64,000 bases of DNA, taken from NCBI GenBank assembly GCA_910593695.2, contig OU343055.1:26965020-27029019 (forward strand), written 5' to 3'. Both the position numbers and the translations under genes were made by a program. This stretch comes from Ocypus olens. Taxonomy: Eukaryota; Arthropoda; Insecta; Coleoptera; Staphylinidae. Positions 11,760-24,365 of this stretch are shown one piece after another. The notes under the pieces were generated by a model that saw nothing but the letters and a program-made list of their open reading frames with translations, was not told where the DNA came from and made no database searches. Numbering within the stretch: position 1 is the stretch's first letter; the number at the start of each line of letters is the position of its first letter.

Positions 11760-14030
11760 AGGCAGTTTATATGGTGGATTATAACGGGCTAAGTGCGAGG
11801 ACAACTAGATTGATTATTTTATCGAAGTCTACAAACTGGCGATAAAAAAATCTTTCGCTTCGGCCGTAGAACCTCGTTGCCAGGACGCTGGAAAATATTA
11901 ACAAATCATGGGACCCGACGCAATGGTGGAGGCAAGGCGGCGTAGTGTTAAAATTATATGCGACCGAATTTCTTATTTAGCTCAATGAAAACACTCACGT
12001 GTATATACTTCCAATCAGGAAGACATCTATCTTGCTGAGAATAAAGTTCTTAATAAGAGAGACCACATTCCCGATGGTATTTTTAACAAGGTCTCGGAAG
12101 ACCCATCGTAGTGTTACCGAATATTCTTCATATATGTATCTATTATCGTTTACTTTCTCAAAGTTAAAGTATCTTAGAAACTGGTTAAAGTATGCCGAAA
12201 GCACATTCTCAGAAAATGAACTTACATTTTTAAACATCAAGTCTGGCCGTATATAAAGGGTGACTTTGAATTGCTGACCGGATTCAAGGTCAACTTTGCG
12301 AGAATATGATCAAACCTTCATTCCTTCTACCAAAGTTTATTCCATTGAATTTCGTTCGTATCGGCTGGCGAGTTTTTGAACAAAATAAATATGATATATA
12401 TCGCCAAATACATTTTCTTTACAATAAATTATTTACTATTTTACTACTTTATTTCACTTTATAATACAATTTGTGATTTAGATAAACCAAATATAAATTA
12501 GATATGTATTTACCATACTTTAAGTTAGGCAACTTATTGTTCACACTTAGACGCTACTGTCTATAGAGCGGTACATACCCATAAGTATGAAGCAGCACGA
12601 GGTCGCCTATTTAAAATCACCCCGTATCTTTCGATTGTTCCGGTAATTGCTTCTTTGGCTGCCTCAATAATCTTGAGTGGTCTGCAGGCAATATTTTCTT
12701 CAATTTGTTTGATCACAACTTAAATGCTTCAAATATTTAATACAGGAGCACTGTACAATCTGACAACTTACAGATGAAAGGTGACATTCAAGGCGCATCA
12801 TATGCTCTATTAATGGTGAAACATTTGAGAATTGTTTGGCCGCCGTATCGATGGAGTGAATTTCTGTTACCATTACTCGCTGGTTTTAATAATGTAAGAT
12901 GATTTTAATTGGCTAATAAAGCAATTATTTAATACTCGCACATGAACAGCTTTTGTGAATAAACGAATTGTATAAACTCCTTGATTTTATTAAATTTAAG
13001 TTCTGAATGTCCGGGTGCCTCGGACAGCTGAATATATTTTGAACCCAGACCTACGTGATACGCAGGTAAATGTGAGTTTACTTTTTACGTCTAGATCATA
13101 AATAAAATGTACCCTTTCAACAATAAATAAATACCATTTTAATAGTATTAATTAGGCAACACAATTGGCGAGCGCATTCGTTGTGTTTGTTTAATGTAAT
13201 GTATTTACACGTTATTATTTGTATATACAGTGTTTAATTAACGAACTACTGAGTTGCAGCCCATGTAATACATGTTTATAATTAATTAAATTACAATTAT
13301 ATAAATACAGCTTACTATATTCTAATTTGTATCACCACTTTTGTATGATACATATCTTATTGTGTTTATTTTAATATTAATGGGGATAATCAGTGGCGGC
13401 TCGAGGAATATGTTTATGGTACTTATAGAATATACCCTCCCTCCCAATAAATACATTTTAACTCCTTTCAGCATAACGTGCCATATATGACACAAAGCAG
13501 TTTGCATCTATTTTTGGCTTTATTTAGCGGCTAGTATTGAAAATTTATATTTAGATATGTTTTAGCAACAGGGTTGCCTAGAACGAAATATCTAGTTTTC
13601 ATAGGCATCTGGAAACAAGAGCTTTTTGCCAGAATTAGCATTTGCGTTATATGTACTGACAGTCGTTAAACTGCAAACTTTGTGGTCTATTTTGTAGGCC
13701 GATGTATCACAGCTTACCTAAATTGGGTGGTTCAAATTGTAGTCCCGTATGCAGCAAAGAGTTAAATAAAGACAGAAATTGTTTTCTATTATGTCATACG
13801 AAATAAGGTTAAGTTACTGCATTTGTAAAAAAATTCCCAATTACTGTATCACTTAAGGTATTCATAATTATTTCTGTTTCATAAAAATAAAAAATCATGC
13901 AGTGAGCGGTTAAAATGCTTAATAAATATTAAATATTTGTCTCAAACTTTTTAATTGAATCTACCCAATTATTTTTATTATTATATTAATTTAATGTAAT
14001 ATTACTGGCACACTGCTCTCTTATTTATGT
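11760..14030. other. No recognisable gene
   Basis: AT-rich sequence. Overlapping frames on both strands at 11995-12256 look like chance. A CAGTGGCGGCTCGAGG block at 13393 resembles a hAT terminus but has no partner end. No RNA gene was found. Confidence 0.4.
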
Positions 14031-14034
14031 ATTA

Positions 14035-14895
14035 TACAGGGTGTTTCAAAAGTCATGCACCAAAAGTTTTCTGCGTACTCCTCGTAGATAAAAAGAAAAA
14101 AAATCCTTATGACAAATCTTGAGTTTCCACAAAATATAATGGATTAAACCCCTTCGCAGAAATATTAAAGAGACGCCACTGACGCCCTATCAATGAATGG
14201 GCGGGAACTCCACGTACATGTTTGCGCTCGCCTGGTCTGGGGTCTTCGTCTCTCGAGCTTGTCAATCAGCATTAGATAAACAAACGATTTCATTGACGCA
14301 GCACACAAATTAGGTCAATGTATCATCTTGTATGGAATTGGAATTTTTAAAACCAATTTGTGTCTTCCTGGAAACACATGTTTTACGGACTTTCTAAAAA
14401 TGTGTTATTCTAAATTAGGTCTTGGCCTTGGGTAACAAAGGGATATCATTTTACAGCACCTACCCCCCGTGATTTTAAGTAATAGGACTGCAGGGGATAC
14501 AATTGTATAGCAATAAAAATGCACAAGTGTAGGAAGCCGCCAGGAACAATAAAAAAAGTATAATAAATAGGGTGAACTTGAAATTTGTGCGTCGGTTTTA
14601 TCAACCCGCACCGGACTATTTTATGTTTAGATATTTTTTTTTCAACTGCGCGCTCGAAATTAGGTCACCATTCATTTATGCGTCAATACGTAAAATCGAC
14701 ACCGTATGGTTTTATACAAGCGAACGAACGTATTCATTGATAGGGAACTGTGCCGTCTCTTTAATATTTCAGCGAAGGGGTTAAATCCATTTTATTTTGT
14801 GGAAAATCGAGATTTGTCATAAGGGTTTTTTTTTCTTTCTATCTACGAGGAGTACGCAGAAAATTTTTCGTGCATGAATTTTGAAACACCCTGTA
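14035..14895. mobile_element. TA-flanked inverted-repeat element (TACAGGGTGTTTC ends)
   Basis: The left end TACAGGGTGTTTCAAAAGTC and right end TTTTGAAACACCCTGTA are inverted, and the similarity continues for about 165 bp into the element; both arms share TCTACGAGGAGTACGCAGAAA or its complement. Length 861 bp. No transposase is recognised inside. Fits a mariner-type MITE, one of several in the window that share the TACAGGGT terminus. Confidence 0.75.
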
Positions 14896-14999
14896 TGTTT
14901 CAATAAAAATATTTATAAATGTAAGAAAAGATGTGAATAATAGCGCGTAAATATACATGTATCTTTGTTAAATGATCCAAGTGTAAGATTCAAGTCATG

Positions 15000-15380
15000 A
15001 TTCAGGTTTTGGGGGAATACCAACGGTTTCGCGCCGGATTCGTGCTTTCACATCACTAAGCGCACGAGATGAGCCAGAAATAATTTGGCACCAATTGCAC
15101 GTTCAGTGAGCGACCACTCCTGTACCCTTCCAACCGCGCACCTCCCTGCAAGAGCCTATATCCTAATGCGTGCCAGATGGAAGTTGGCACCGTTAATGTC
15201 GCGCCGCGGCGTTACGTTGGGAAACAAATCCATTGCAATTTTTCTCCATTCATTAAAGTTATGCAGACGTTGTTTAATATTGAAACTGGCGAAAAAGTGT
15301 TGATTAAAAATAAGAACTACAGCTACTGCCATGGTTCCTTAGTTCTATATAATGAGCCGCCGCCGGGGTTACTGATAGTA
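15000..15380. other. Unassigned, slightly GC-richer sequence
   Basis: Two overlapping open frames (15085-15303 and 15177-15386) occur here with no recognisable domains. Nothing else is supported. Confidence 0.25.
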
Positions 15381-15478
15381 ATATGAAATAGATATTAATT
15401 TTACCAAATAAAACTCAGTTTAAATTCTGAATGTAAACGGAGTTTTATTTGGTAGAATTAATATCTATTTCATATTAT
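15381..15478. repeat. Near-perfect ~98-bp palindrome
   Basis: Arms containing ATGAAATAGATATTAATT then TACCAAATAAAACTC are inverted at the right as GAGTTTTATTTGGTA and its continuation, separated by about 24 bp. Likely a hairpin-forming repeat derivative. Confidence 0.7.
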
Positions 15479-16179
15479 TAAAATTAATAATATGAACTAT
15501 CAATATGTAAATACTGAAACAATTATTTGTATTAATGATGTATTCAGAATAGTGCGGAGTGACTGTTTTTAATTTCTCATATACAGGGTGTTTCTAAATT
15601 GATGCGTAAGATTTTAAAGCGTGATTTTTCAGCAAAAATTAAGGGAGGTCCATAATTTTTTGTTCAAAACCCATTCCTCTCCAAGTTACAGCCCTCTAAA
15701 ATTAAGGGAAAAAATTGTTTTAATTTCATGTATTCACTATGCAAGATATTCGAAATTCAATGAGGAAGAGCAGAATCATGCGTTGCTGATGAGGGGCGGC
15801 ATTTTTAATATTTGTTGTAATTTTGGTTATTGATATTTTCTTAACGTTGTAATTATTTGCTTTTGTAGTTTTGTTAATTTTTAATAGTACTACAGTTAAT
15901 ATTGTTCAATTTGTGATTGTGATATTTCCTAATTTACAATTAGTAGGTAGTTTTCAACTGAATCAAAAATGCTATTATGCATTCTCTAGAAATTCAGCCT
16001 ACTTGGTTTTTTCTAGTGTTGGGATAATCGGATGATTTTAATAATCGGAATACTCAGATTCGGATGACGGTAATAATCGGATGATAATCGTAATCGGAAT
16101 ATCGGAATCGAGGAAAGTAATCGAAGAAAAATATTATATTATAAATAAGAAGAATCGGAATATATATTCGGAATAAATG

Positions 16180-18860
16180 CAAAACTCCTGGCGTGATAAA
16201 ATCGATAATCAAAAAGAGGCCCTCGCTTTACTTGCTTTCAAAATTCCTTATCTATAGCTTTTGAAGCAAATTTCTTTACTGATTATTTTGCTACAATTTC
16301 CCAAACCGTAGATTGACGGTTTTCCAGTTAAAGTTTTCAGCGTTGCTGCTTTGTTTCTACTAGGGATACGGCAATTGTTTTTATATGAATCATTTACGTG
16401 TTGTAGTTTAATGGATCTTGAGCTCTTAAAACAAATTCCATGACTGATATTTGTTTTCGTTTTTACAGTTCAAGTTTGGATCGTCCCCGTTTTATTCCCA
16501 CTTTCGATATGTTAGTTAATAGGAAATCAAGGAAATCAAAAATGCGTTATTTTTCTATAGATTTTGAGCTTTTAAACCAAATTCTTTAACTAATTACTTT
16601 TGTACAGTTTTTTAAATAGTAGAATGCAGTTTTCGTTTCCACAAGTTAGGAGCGTCACTGTTTTGTTTCCACTTAGGATAGGGCAATTGTTTTTATGGGA
16701 AATCAGATATGTACTATTTTTTATGGATCTTAAACTATTGAAACAAATTTCCACAATTTTTCAAATCGTAGTTTGAATTTTGGTTTTTCCAGTTCAAGTT
16801 TGCAGCGTTGCTGTTTTGTTTTTATTTAAGATTTGGCAATCATTTTGAATTTTAATGGATCTTGAGCTTTTCAAGCAAATTCTTTGACTGATAATTTTCC
16901 TACAATTTTTCAAACCGCAAAATGCAATTTTCGTTTTACAATTTAAATTTGGCGCGTCTTTGTTTTGTTTCCACTTAGGATGTGGTAGTTGTTTTTATGG
17001 GAAATCGGAGATGTGTTGTTTTTCTATGAATCTTGAACTTGAAAAATTCCATTGCTGATTATTTTTGTTCAGTTTTTTCAACCGTAGAAAGCAATTTTCG
17101 TTTTGCCACTCAAGTTTGGAGCGTTGCGGTTTTGTTTCCACTTAGAATATAGCAGCTGTTTTAAAAGTAAATCAAAAATATGTTGGTTTCTTATGCATCC
17201 TGACCTCTCGGGGTAAATTCCTCGACTGACTATTTTTCCACAATTTTTGATATCGCGAAATGCAATTTTCGTTCATGTTTGGAGCGTTGCTGTTTTGTTT
17301 GCACCTCGGACATGGCAATTGTTTTTTATTTAAAAATCTCATTAATCTATTGATTTTTAATTAATTTTTTGACGCAAATTCCTTGTCTGATTATTTACAA
17401 AACTAATCTTTGCTGGAATTAGCTTCAAAATTATAAAGTCCATCCAGAACAAAACTATTTTTGATATTATACTAAAAAACTTGATGCATCTTAGCTGGAC
17501 ACCAAATCACAATACTCAAAACTTGAACTGTAGACATGACTATATCCCGCCAAACGTAGCATGCCGAAATTCGAATGAATTAGAACCAATCAGATTCTAT
17601 ATAACTTCTGTTTTCAGGAAACATATCATGTAGAGTTCGAATGCAGCTTTGTGATTGATTCTCTACTCGCATTATGTTTCAGAACATGATTGGTTTAAAG
17701 AAAAACAATGTAAAATGTCAAACGTCAGTTTGCAGGTAGAACGCTATTAAAATTAGTGAAAACTCCGCATTGGAAGTGTTTCTCTTGAAGTAATTCAAGA
17801 AAAAGGGAAAGAGGCCCAACCAAAAAGTTTGAACGGAGTCACTAACATGACCTGTACTCGGGAAGTCATTTCTACAATATTGGAAAACAAGCGGAACGCG
17901 AACGGTACGTACTGTAAAGAAAATGTAAACTCCATATGGAATACCAGTGCTAACTTAGTGCAAGAGAAGTACGTTTCTCATTTTCAAATTTTGTTTGATC
18001 CGTTTAAAAATGTAAAATTCAAACCGGCACTATACGCCCGCGATGACAGTAAATGTCATTCAATTTTGTTGTAATATTTTTGTTGGGATATAGTCTGATA
18101 AATTGCTTTCGTGCATTGGAAATTATCCAACAATACGACTTCGTTTGTCGAAATCGCACAAACTTGTTACCGATAATTTCCAATGCACTTGTGCAATTAC
18201 TGTTGAAAATTGCATTTGAAAAATGCAGAAACTTAATCTCTAAACAAATTTCAAAATCCGTTCGGAAACAATTGATGCGGTTCAGCTACAAACAAATTGC
18301 ATGCAGAAAATTCTTGCACTGATTATTTTTGTACAACTTTTGATATCGTAGGACGCAAGTTTTCTTTTCCCAGTTCATGTGCTATTTTTATGGATCTTTA
18401 ATTTTTGAAGTAAATTTCTTAACTGATTATTTTATCTATACTTTTTGAAACCTTAGAATACAGTTTTCATTTTCCTAGTTCAAGTTTGGAGCGTTGCTGT
18501 TTTGTTTCCGCTCAGTATATGCCAATTGTTTTCATGAAAAATCAGAAATCTGTTGTTTTTTAATAGATCTTGAGCTTTTGGGTAAACTCCTTGACTGATT
18601 ATTTTTTCTAAATTTCCCAAATCCTAATAGAATGCAATTTTCCTAGTTCAAGTTTTGAGCTGAGCGTTGCTGTTTTGTTTCCACTCGGTATATGGCAATT
18701 GTTTTAATGAGAAATCAGAAATGTGTAATGTTTTAATGCATTTTAAACCTTTGAGAAACATTTCTTGCCGATTATTTTTCTATAATTTTTCAAATCTTAG
18801 AATGCAATTTTCGTTTTCTGGTTCAAGTTTGGAGCGTTTGCTAAGCTAAGAAAAAAAGCT
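16180..18860 (+). repeat. Diverged tandem array, ~140-175-bp unit, interrupted
   Basis: The landmark GAGCGTTGCTGTTTTGTTT, or a close variant, recurs at about 16338, 16479, 16650, 16803, 16952, 17119, 17282, 18489, 18662 and 18833. Each copy is preceded by an 'aatgcaattttcg' stretch. The gap from about 17400 to 18330 breaks the array. Copies are well diverged, so the array is old. It is not CRISPR: there are no uniform repeats or unique spacers of fixed length. Confidence 0.8.
17400..18330 (+). other. Unrecognised insert within the tandem array
   Basis: Holds an 81-codon open frame (17829-18074) with no recognisable domain. It also has an inverted pair, CATTGGAAATTATC near 18114 and GATAATTTCCAATG near 18172. 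No target duplication was found at the edges. It could be a diverged array segment or a separate insertion. Confidence 0.3.
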
Positions 18861-18939
18861 CCTACCTTCAAATGTACCATCATTCACCATCAATCAATAT
18901 GCGTCCGACTCGGAATCAGAATTTCCTAATTTAATTCGT

Positions 18940-20260
18940 TTTCTTGGATCTAAAATCCAAAATTTAGGTTCTACAAAATGTATGCACTAAAATCCGAAAT
19001 TTATTCCTTAAACTGGAAATCTGGGTCTAAAATACAAAATGTACGCTCTACATTTCAAAAAATTGTACGTATTTAGACTGAAAATTTGAGAGTTAAAATC
19101 CAAAAATTAGAATCCAAAATTTGAGTAATAACCATAGGAAATTTGAACTTAACATCTAGGATTAAGGTTCACATTGATTTAAAAAAATTCTTTAAGTTCA
19201 ATGTGAAATTTAGACCTAATTTTCCAAAATTTAAACCTTAAAACCCATCCACCCTAAAAGCTGATTTTTAGACAAAAAAAGGGTCTTACCATGAGAAATT
19301 TTGATTTAAAATCTGTAATCCAAAAAAGAACCTAAAATCCAATATTTATTTATTTCCAAAATTTAGACCAAACCCAGACCCTTCAACTATAAAATTTGAC
19401 TAATAAAAAAATCACTCTTATCCTGGGAAATTTTGAGATATAATCTGGAATTTAGGTTGTATAATTCCGAAAATTTTTCATTAATTTTGACTTGAAAGTC
19501 GCAACAAAATTATTTTTTATAATAAAAAAATATTTGAAAAAATTCAAAATTTGGGTTCTAAAAAATTTAAGCACTAAAATCCGAAATTTGTTCCGTAAAA
19601 CAGAAAATTTACATTCTACATTTCTTAAAATTACACCGAACCCATTTACCGGTGCGTTAAAATCCGAAAATTGGAATCCAAAATTTGAGTCCTAACCATA
19701 GGAAATTTGAACTTAGAATCCAGGATTACGGTTTACATTGATTCAAAAAAATTATTTAAAATTCAATGTACGAATTCTAAAATCTGAAATTTAGACCTTA
19801 TTTTCCAAAATTTAAACCTTAAAATCCAGAACTTCCAGCTCAAAAGCTAATATTTGGACAAAGAAAGTCTTAACCATAGAAAATTTGAACTTAAAATCTA
19901 AGATAAGGTTCACATTGATTAAAAAAATTATTTAAAATCCAATATTTGGATCTTTTTTTTTTTCTCGACTTTATATTCCCAAATTTAGACTAAATTTGAA
20001 TACTTAAAAACGAAAAATTTATCCAATAAAATAATCACGATTTTCTTGTGAAATTTTGACTTGAAATCTCGAATTTTGTCCTATAATCCCAAAAATTGTC
20101 ATAAATTATTACTTGAAATTTGCATCAAAATTACTTTTTCAGAATAACTATAAAACAATTTTTGACATCCTTTTCTTTGGATCTAAAATCCAAACTTCAG
20201 GTTTTACAAAATTTGAGCACTAAAATACGAAATTTGTTTCTTAAAACTGGTAACTTGGAT
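18940..20260 (+). repeat. Second tandem array, ~590-650-bp unit
   Basis: The block GCACTAAAATCCGAAATTTR follows a 'gttctacaaaat' tract near 18967, 19554 and 20202, giving about 2.2 copies. Within each unit, shorter 'aaaatccaaaattt' motifs also recur, so the array has nested periodicity. Confidence 0.7.
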
Positions 20261-20880
20261 CGGATGATTTTAAAATATTCAGAAATAATCGATTATTGCC
20301 ACATTCGGGTTTAACGATTTGTTTGATAATCGGAGTCACCGATTATTTTAATAATCGGATTCGGCGATTTTTTTCATCCGAATCATCCCATCACTAGTTT
20401 TTTCCTAACAAATAAAAACCAATCTGCGAATTTATGTCAAACGGGTCTGAGCATTATTTTATTTTTTCTTTGTGACCAAACTTACAATTTTAGGAGAAAA
20501 TGGCGTGAGACAAAAAAGTTGCAGATTGAATCCCTCCATTTCAATCAAGTTTCGAAATAGAAAAATGTGGACGCTTTCAAAAGTTCTGATGCAAGCTATT
20601 GTACCGGATGATTTTTTCACCCCCTTTTAATAACATTTTAGTGTAACAAAAATTGTCAAAAAGTGCCATTTAATTAGGAAGTTATCTGCCAAATTTCATT
20701 CTTCTAAATTCTTCCATAGTCGCTGAATGAAATAAAAACATTTTTTTCTCTTAACTTTAGAGGGCTGTAACTTGGAGAGGAAGGTGTTTTGAACAAAACA
20801 ATTAAATGAAAGACCTCCCTTAATTTTCGCTGAAAAATTACCATTTCAAATCTTTCTCATCAATTTAGAAACACCCTGTA

Positions 20881-22228
20881 TACAGAGTCTTTTTTTTAAC
20901 TCAGAACATATGATTGTTAATATCTATGTTCCATGTTATAATAATCACATCAACGAATTGCAATGTATTGACAATATAGGCAACCATACTTACACTCAGT
21001 TTTATTTAATTGTCAAAATTGTGTTATTAATAAAAATGCATTACATCACCGAAGAAAGAATACAGATAATATATTGGTACAAGAGTGGGAACAGCATTCG
21101 ACGTGTTAGAGATTTGTTTTCGGTTGAGTATCCGGGCAGACAAGTTAATTAATCACATTTTAACGGAAGAGATGAAACTCAACATTTTATGTTACGTAGA
21201 GCAGAACTCCATATCATCGTTAAGAGTTATTATCGCAGCACAGTTTCAAATAAGTTCAGCTTCCGTTTACAAGACAATAAAAGAATTTAAATACAATGCT
21301 TACTAGTTTTCAAATCATCAGCAACTATCAAATGAGGACAAAGGCAAACGAACAGAATTCTGTGAAACCGTATTCAATTTAATTAATAATGACCAAGAAA
21401 TTTTACACAGAATAATATTTACTGACGAGGCATAATTTTCCTTAAATAGTGAAGTTAATCCACAAAATTATAGGTTAGTATTCTTCATTCCTTATCGATA
21501 CCCATTCCTTACACCCATTCCTTTACATTTTAGATTTTGGGCGTGCAATAATCCTCGCTTACAAAATTTGACGCAGACACAATACAATACGAGAGTTAAT
21601 GTGTGAGCTGGACTAATTAATGATACCCTTATTGGTCCTTTTTTCATCAATGGAAATCTAAACAGTAATGTTTACTTAGATCTTCAGCGAACTCGTATAA
21701 TGCCAGAAATTCATACACTAAACATTGCTGGTCCTTATTATCAGATGGACGGAGCGCCTGCGCATTTTACAGCTGCCATTAATAATTATTTAAGTGAATT
21801 ACTTCCTGATCGCTGGATAGGCAGATTTGGCCAATACCTTGGCCACCCCGGTCGCCTGATTTGTCTCCAAACGACTTTTTTTGTGGGGGTATCTAAAAAA
21901 CAATGTTTATAATAACATTATTATAAACAATACTTCAGAGTTAAAAGATCGTATAATTACTGTTTGCGATGAATTAAGAAGAAATCAGCAACACATTAGA
22001 AATGCTATTCAAGGATTTTATGATCGACTTGGCCACTGTTTAGAACATGAAGGTGGTCATTTTGAATATTTATTATAATTACTTACGATGTATCATTGTT
22101 TGTGTCATTAACCTCACTTTATTCGTAATAATTTTAAGCTTTCACTGTACTGTGACAGGTCGACGGGGCCGAGAGAAGAAGAAGAATAAGCATTCACTGG
22201 CACCTTTGTGTACTTGGTTGCCTACTTT
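20881..22228 (+). mobile_element. Tc1/mariner-superfamily element, copy 2 (3' truncated)
   Basis: Starts TACAGAGTCTTTTTTTTAAC immediately at the right end of the preceding element and aligns with copies 1 and 3. The alignment stops at about 22228, so the right ~115-bp inverted repeat is missing. The transposase is on the plus strand. Confidence 0.8.
21036..22078 (+). pseudogene. Tc1/mariner-type transposase remnant (copy 2)
   Basis: The N-terminus after ATG at 21036 reads as a helix-turn-helix DNA-binding region with the motif YITEERIQIIYWYKSGNS. The middle has FTDEA followed by a stop where copy 1 has a serine codon. The C-terminus has DGAPAHF, NYLSELLPDRWIGRFG, the scrambled equivalent of the PPRSPDLSPNDFF block, and the terminal EGGHFEYLL. 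The second D of the catalytic triad should lie in DGAPAHF and the third in the PDLSPNDF block. At least three frame changes and stops inactivate it. Confidence 0.75.
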
Positions 22229-22229
22229 G

Positions 22230-24365
22230 AAACTTGATTTAATTTGATAATATGACATAAATAGTTCATAATTTTCTAAATTAATTCACTATTAATGTAA
22301 TTTATTATATCCATTTACACCATTAAATAACATCAATAACCTGAATGGATGTTTACAATTTGTGGAGATCAAATGTTGGTCTGATTGGTCGAAACTCTGA
22401 TTGCAGTGGCATTGATGGATTCATTAGTTGATTGCACAATCCTTTACTGGTTAGCAAAAGGGGAATTCGTGTGACGCTCACGTTGATATTTAATTCAATG
22501 CAGCCCCGACCGCGGCGCCGCCATCAATTTTATTTACCTTTTAATGAACCAAATGAATCGATGTATTGGAAAATTATTAAAGTTCACCGGTTTTCAATAC
22601 GTGTTTAAATTCAAAATCGTGGGGATTCATGAATTTTGTGTTTAAGACGCATCGACTACTAAAGTCATTAGCGCTACTACGGATTATTAATGTTGAATTT
22701 GTATGGTATAAAATTAATGCCCAAATGTTAAAACAGGGGTATAACAGTTTTCATTATTATTACATTTTAGAATTTGTTGATCAATAAAATTGACTCGGGG
22801 GCGAAGCGGATTGGCCTCCTTTCGTTGCGGGCCCCACTTCGGCCGTTTAAATATAATTTACGAAAAATTTGCCGTCCGTGTCCATGGATGTTGTTATTGT
22901 AACTATTGCCAATACAATCAGTTGTGACAACTTACGCTCCTAATCCAACTGTGGTATGCTTACCGGAACCGGTACTTGAATTTAGAGCTGTCGGAACGCG
23001 ATAAGAGGATGGAATAATAAAAACAATATTTTTTGAGAGACACAAGTTGTGAAAAGTCATCATCGTCAATTTATGAATTTTTATGACTAGTTTTCGAAAA
23101 ATGTTTACCCACTGGTACGCTACTATATTGACTATTAAATAGCAGTACAACTTAAAAGAGTGGAAACCTCTGCCCTAATATCTGCCCTTAAAAAAAGAAA
23201 ACAAAAAAATATCTACTCTGGATAAATATGATTGCATGTTCTATATTCAATACGATTAATCATAATAAATGTTAAATTTTAATATATTTTATATGCAATA
23301 CATATTTCATATTATTCATAAAAACAAAGTTCCGCGAATTTCATACATTCCTGGACACGGTGTATAATTACAAATGTTAAACATTTAGCCCTATCAACAC
23401 CCATATCCCTAGTCATGTAAATTACGACCCTCTATAAGTAATTAACCAAATGAACGAGCTATCCAGGAGCCAATATCACACTTATTATTGCATTAAGGTT
23501 TCCGAAGTCCGGATCTACATATACATTGGGATAGGGGGCGCCCTTATGAATATTGCAATTTACATGTCGGTAACTTCGTTACGAACTCCTGGTGCCCATT
23601 TTATATCACATCACCTCTCCAATTAATTGTAATTTGCTACGGAAATAGATCCAGGCTACTACCTGTTCATCAATTATAAATGTTAATTAACGTCCGTCAT
23701 TTCTGCTCACTGTAAGCATGCGACTGCATTTGCGGGGAAGCAGATATTCCCATTATCCCATATCGTGGTATTAAAAATTCAAGACCACTCAAAGCTTCAA
23801 TAACAAGGTTTTACCCTCGTGAAAAATTAAATAGTATGGACTATTTATATACACAGTATATTTATAAGAGAACGGATTCAACTGAAACACAAGTTTGAAT
23901 AAAAGCGCTTCTTACGTAAGGGGTCAGAATTGATTAAATTATTACTACAGTAAAAATTAATAGAAAAATTGTTTTCATTAAGACTGTTTGAAAAGTGGAA
24001 GATGTCCCTTGACTTTATTTAATTATTACCGTTATAAATAAACATTTTAACTGCGGGAACCGTATAATTATATGCGGGACCCTAATATATACTGGTTAAG
24101 CTTTTGAAAATCATATGCAGCTGTGAAAAGGTTAAATAAATTGACTTGTTACATTGAACTAAACTAAATTAAATAAATGGATTTTCCTGTAAGTTCATAC
24201 CAAATCTCTAGTGGATGTTCGAGGATAAATTAAAAGAGGAAAAAATCTATAAAACCCCCCTCGATTAATTGAGGGGCGGGCTTAGCTCCTCCATATTTCT
24301 CCATCGACCCACTCCAATTCAATCGAACCGATCGGATTGTATTTTTATTCCTTTTATTGTTCCAG
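22230..24365 (+). other. Likely intron or intergenic sequence upstream of the transporter exon
   Basis: No upstream transporter exon is recognised. At 23102-23152 the sequence TTACCCACTGGTACGCTACT is similar to 3943-3985, indicating a dispersed repeat. A near-palindrome CCCCTCGATTAATTGAGGGG lies at about 24257. The 3' edge has a pyrimidine-rich tract ending in CAG at 24363-24365, a good splice acceptor. Confidence 0.4.

Larger units (their letters stand above)
16014..20396. mobile_element. Non-autonomous hAT transposon, 4383 bp
   Basis: Ends TAGTGTTGGGAT and ATCCCATCACTA form a 12-bp inverted repeat with one mismatch. The 8-bp target duplication GTTTTTTC is present at 16006-16013 and 20397-20404. 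An 8-bp duplication and TAGNG ends are hallmarks of hAT elements. No transposase is visible. The interior is two tandem arrays plus an unrecognised middle (17400-18330). Both subterminal regions are crowded with AATCGG-type hexamers, plausible transposase-binding sites. Confidence 0.85.
15582..20880. mobile_element. Inverted-repeat element split by a hAT insertion
   Basis: The left end TACAGGGTGTTTCTAAATTG is matched, inverted, by the right end TTTAGAAACACCCTGTA. The arms (about 15582-15715 and 20747-20880) also share GAGGGCTGTAACTTGGAGAG or its complement. With the inserted hAT and one target duplication removed, the element would be 908 bp, the same size class as the element at 14035-14895. 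It is flanked by TA and abuts mariner copy 2 on the right. Confidence 0.75.

Noticed and set aside
11995..12256. Pair of 81- and 85-codon frames on opposite strands
   Set aside because: Mirror-image openness without any family resemblance.
15781..15830. CTGATGA near 15786 as a second hammerhead core
   Set aside because: No GAAA with a pairable stem II or III follows. CTGATGA occurrences near 975, 36349, 39955 and 57587 fail the same test.
16180..18860. CRISPR-like array
   Set aside because: Long diverged repeats with no uniform spacers, in eukaryotic DNA inside a hAT element.
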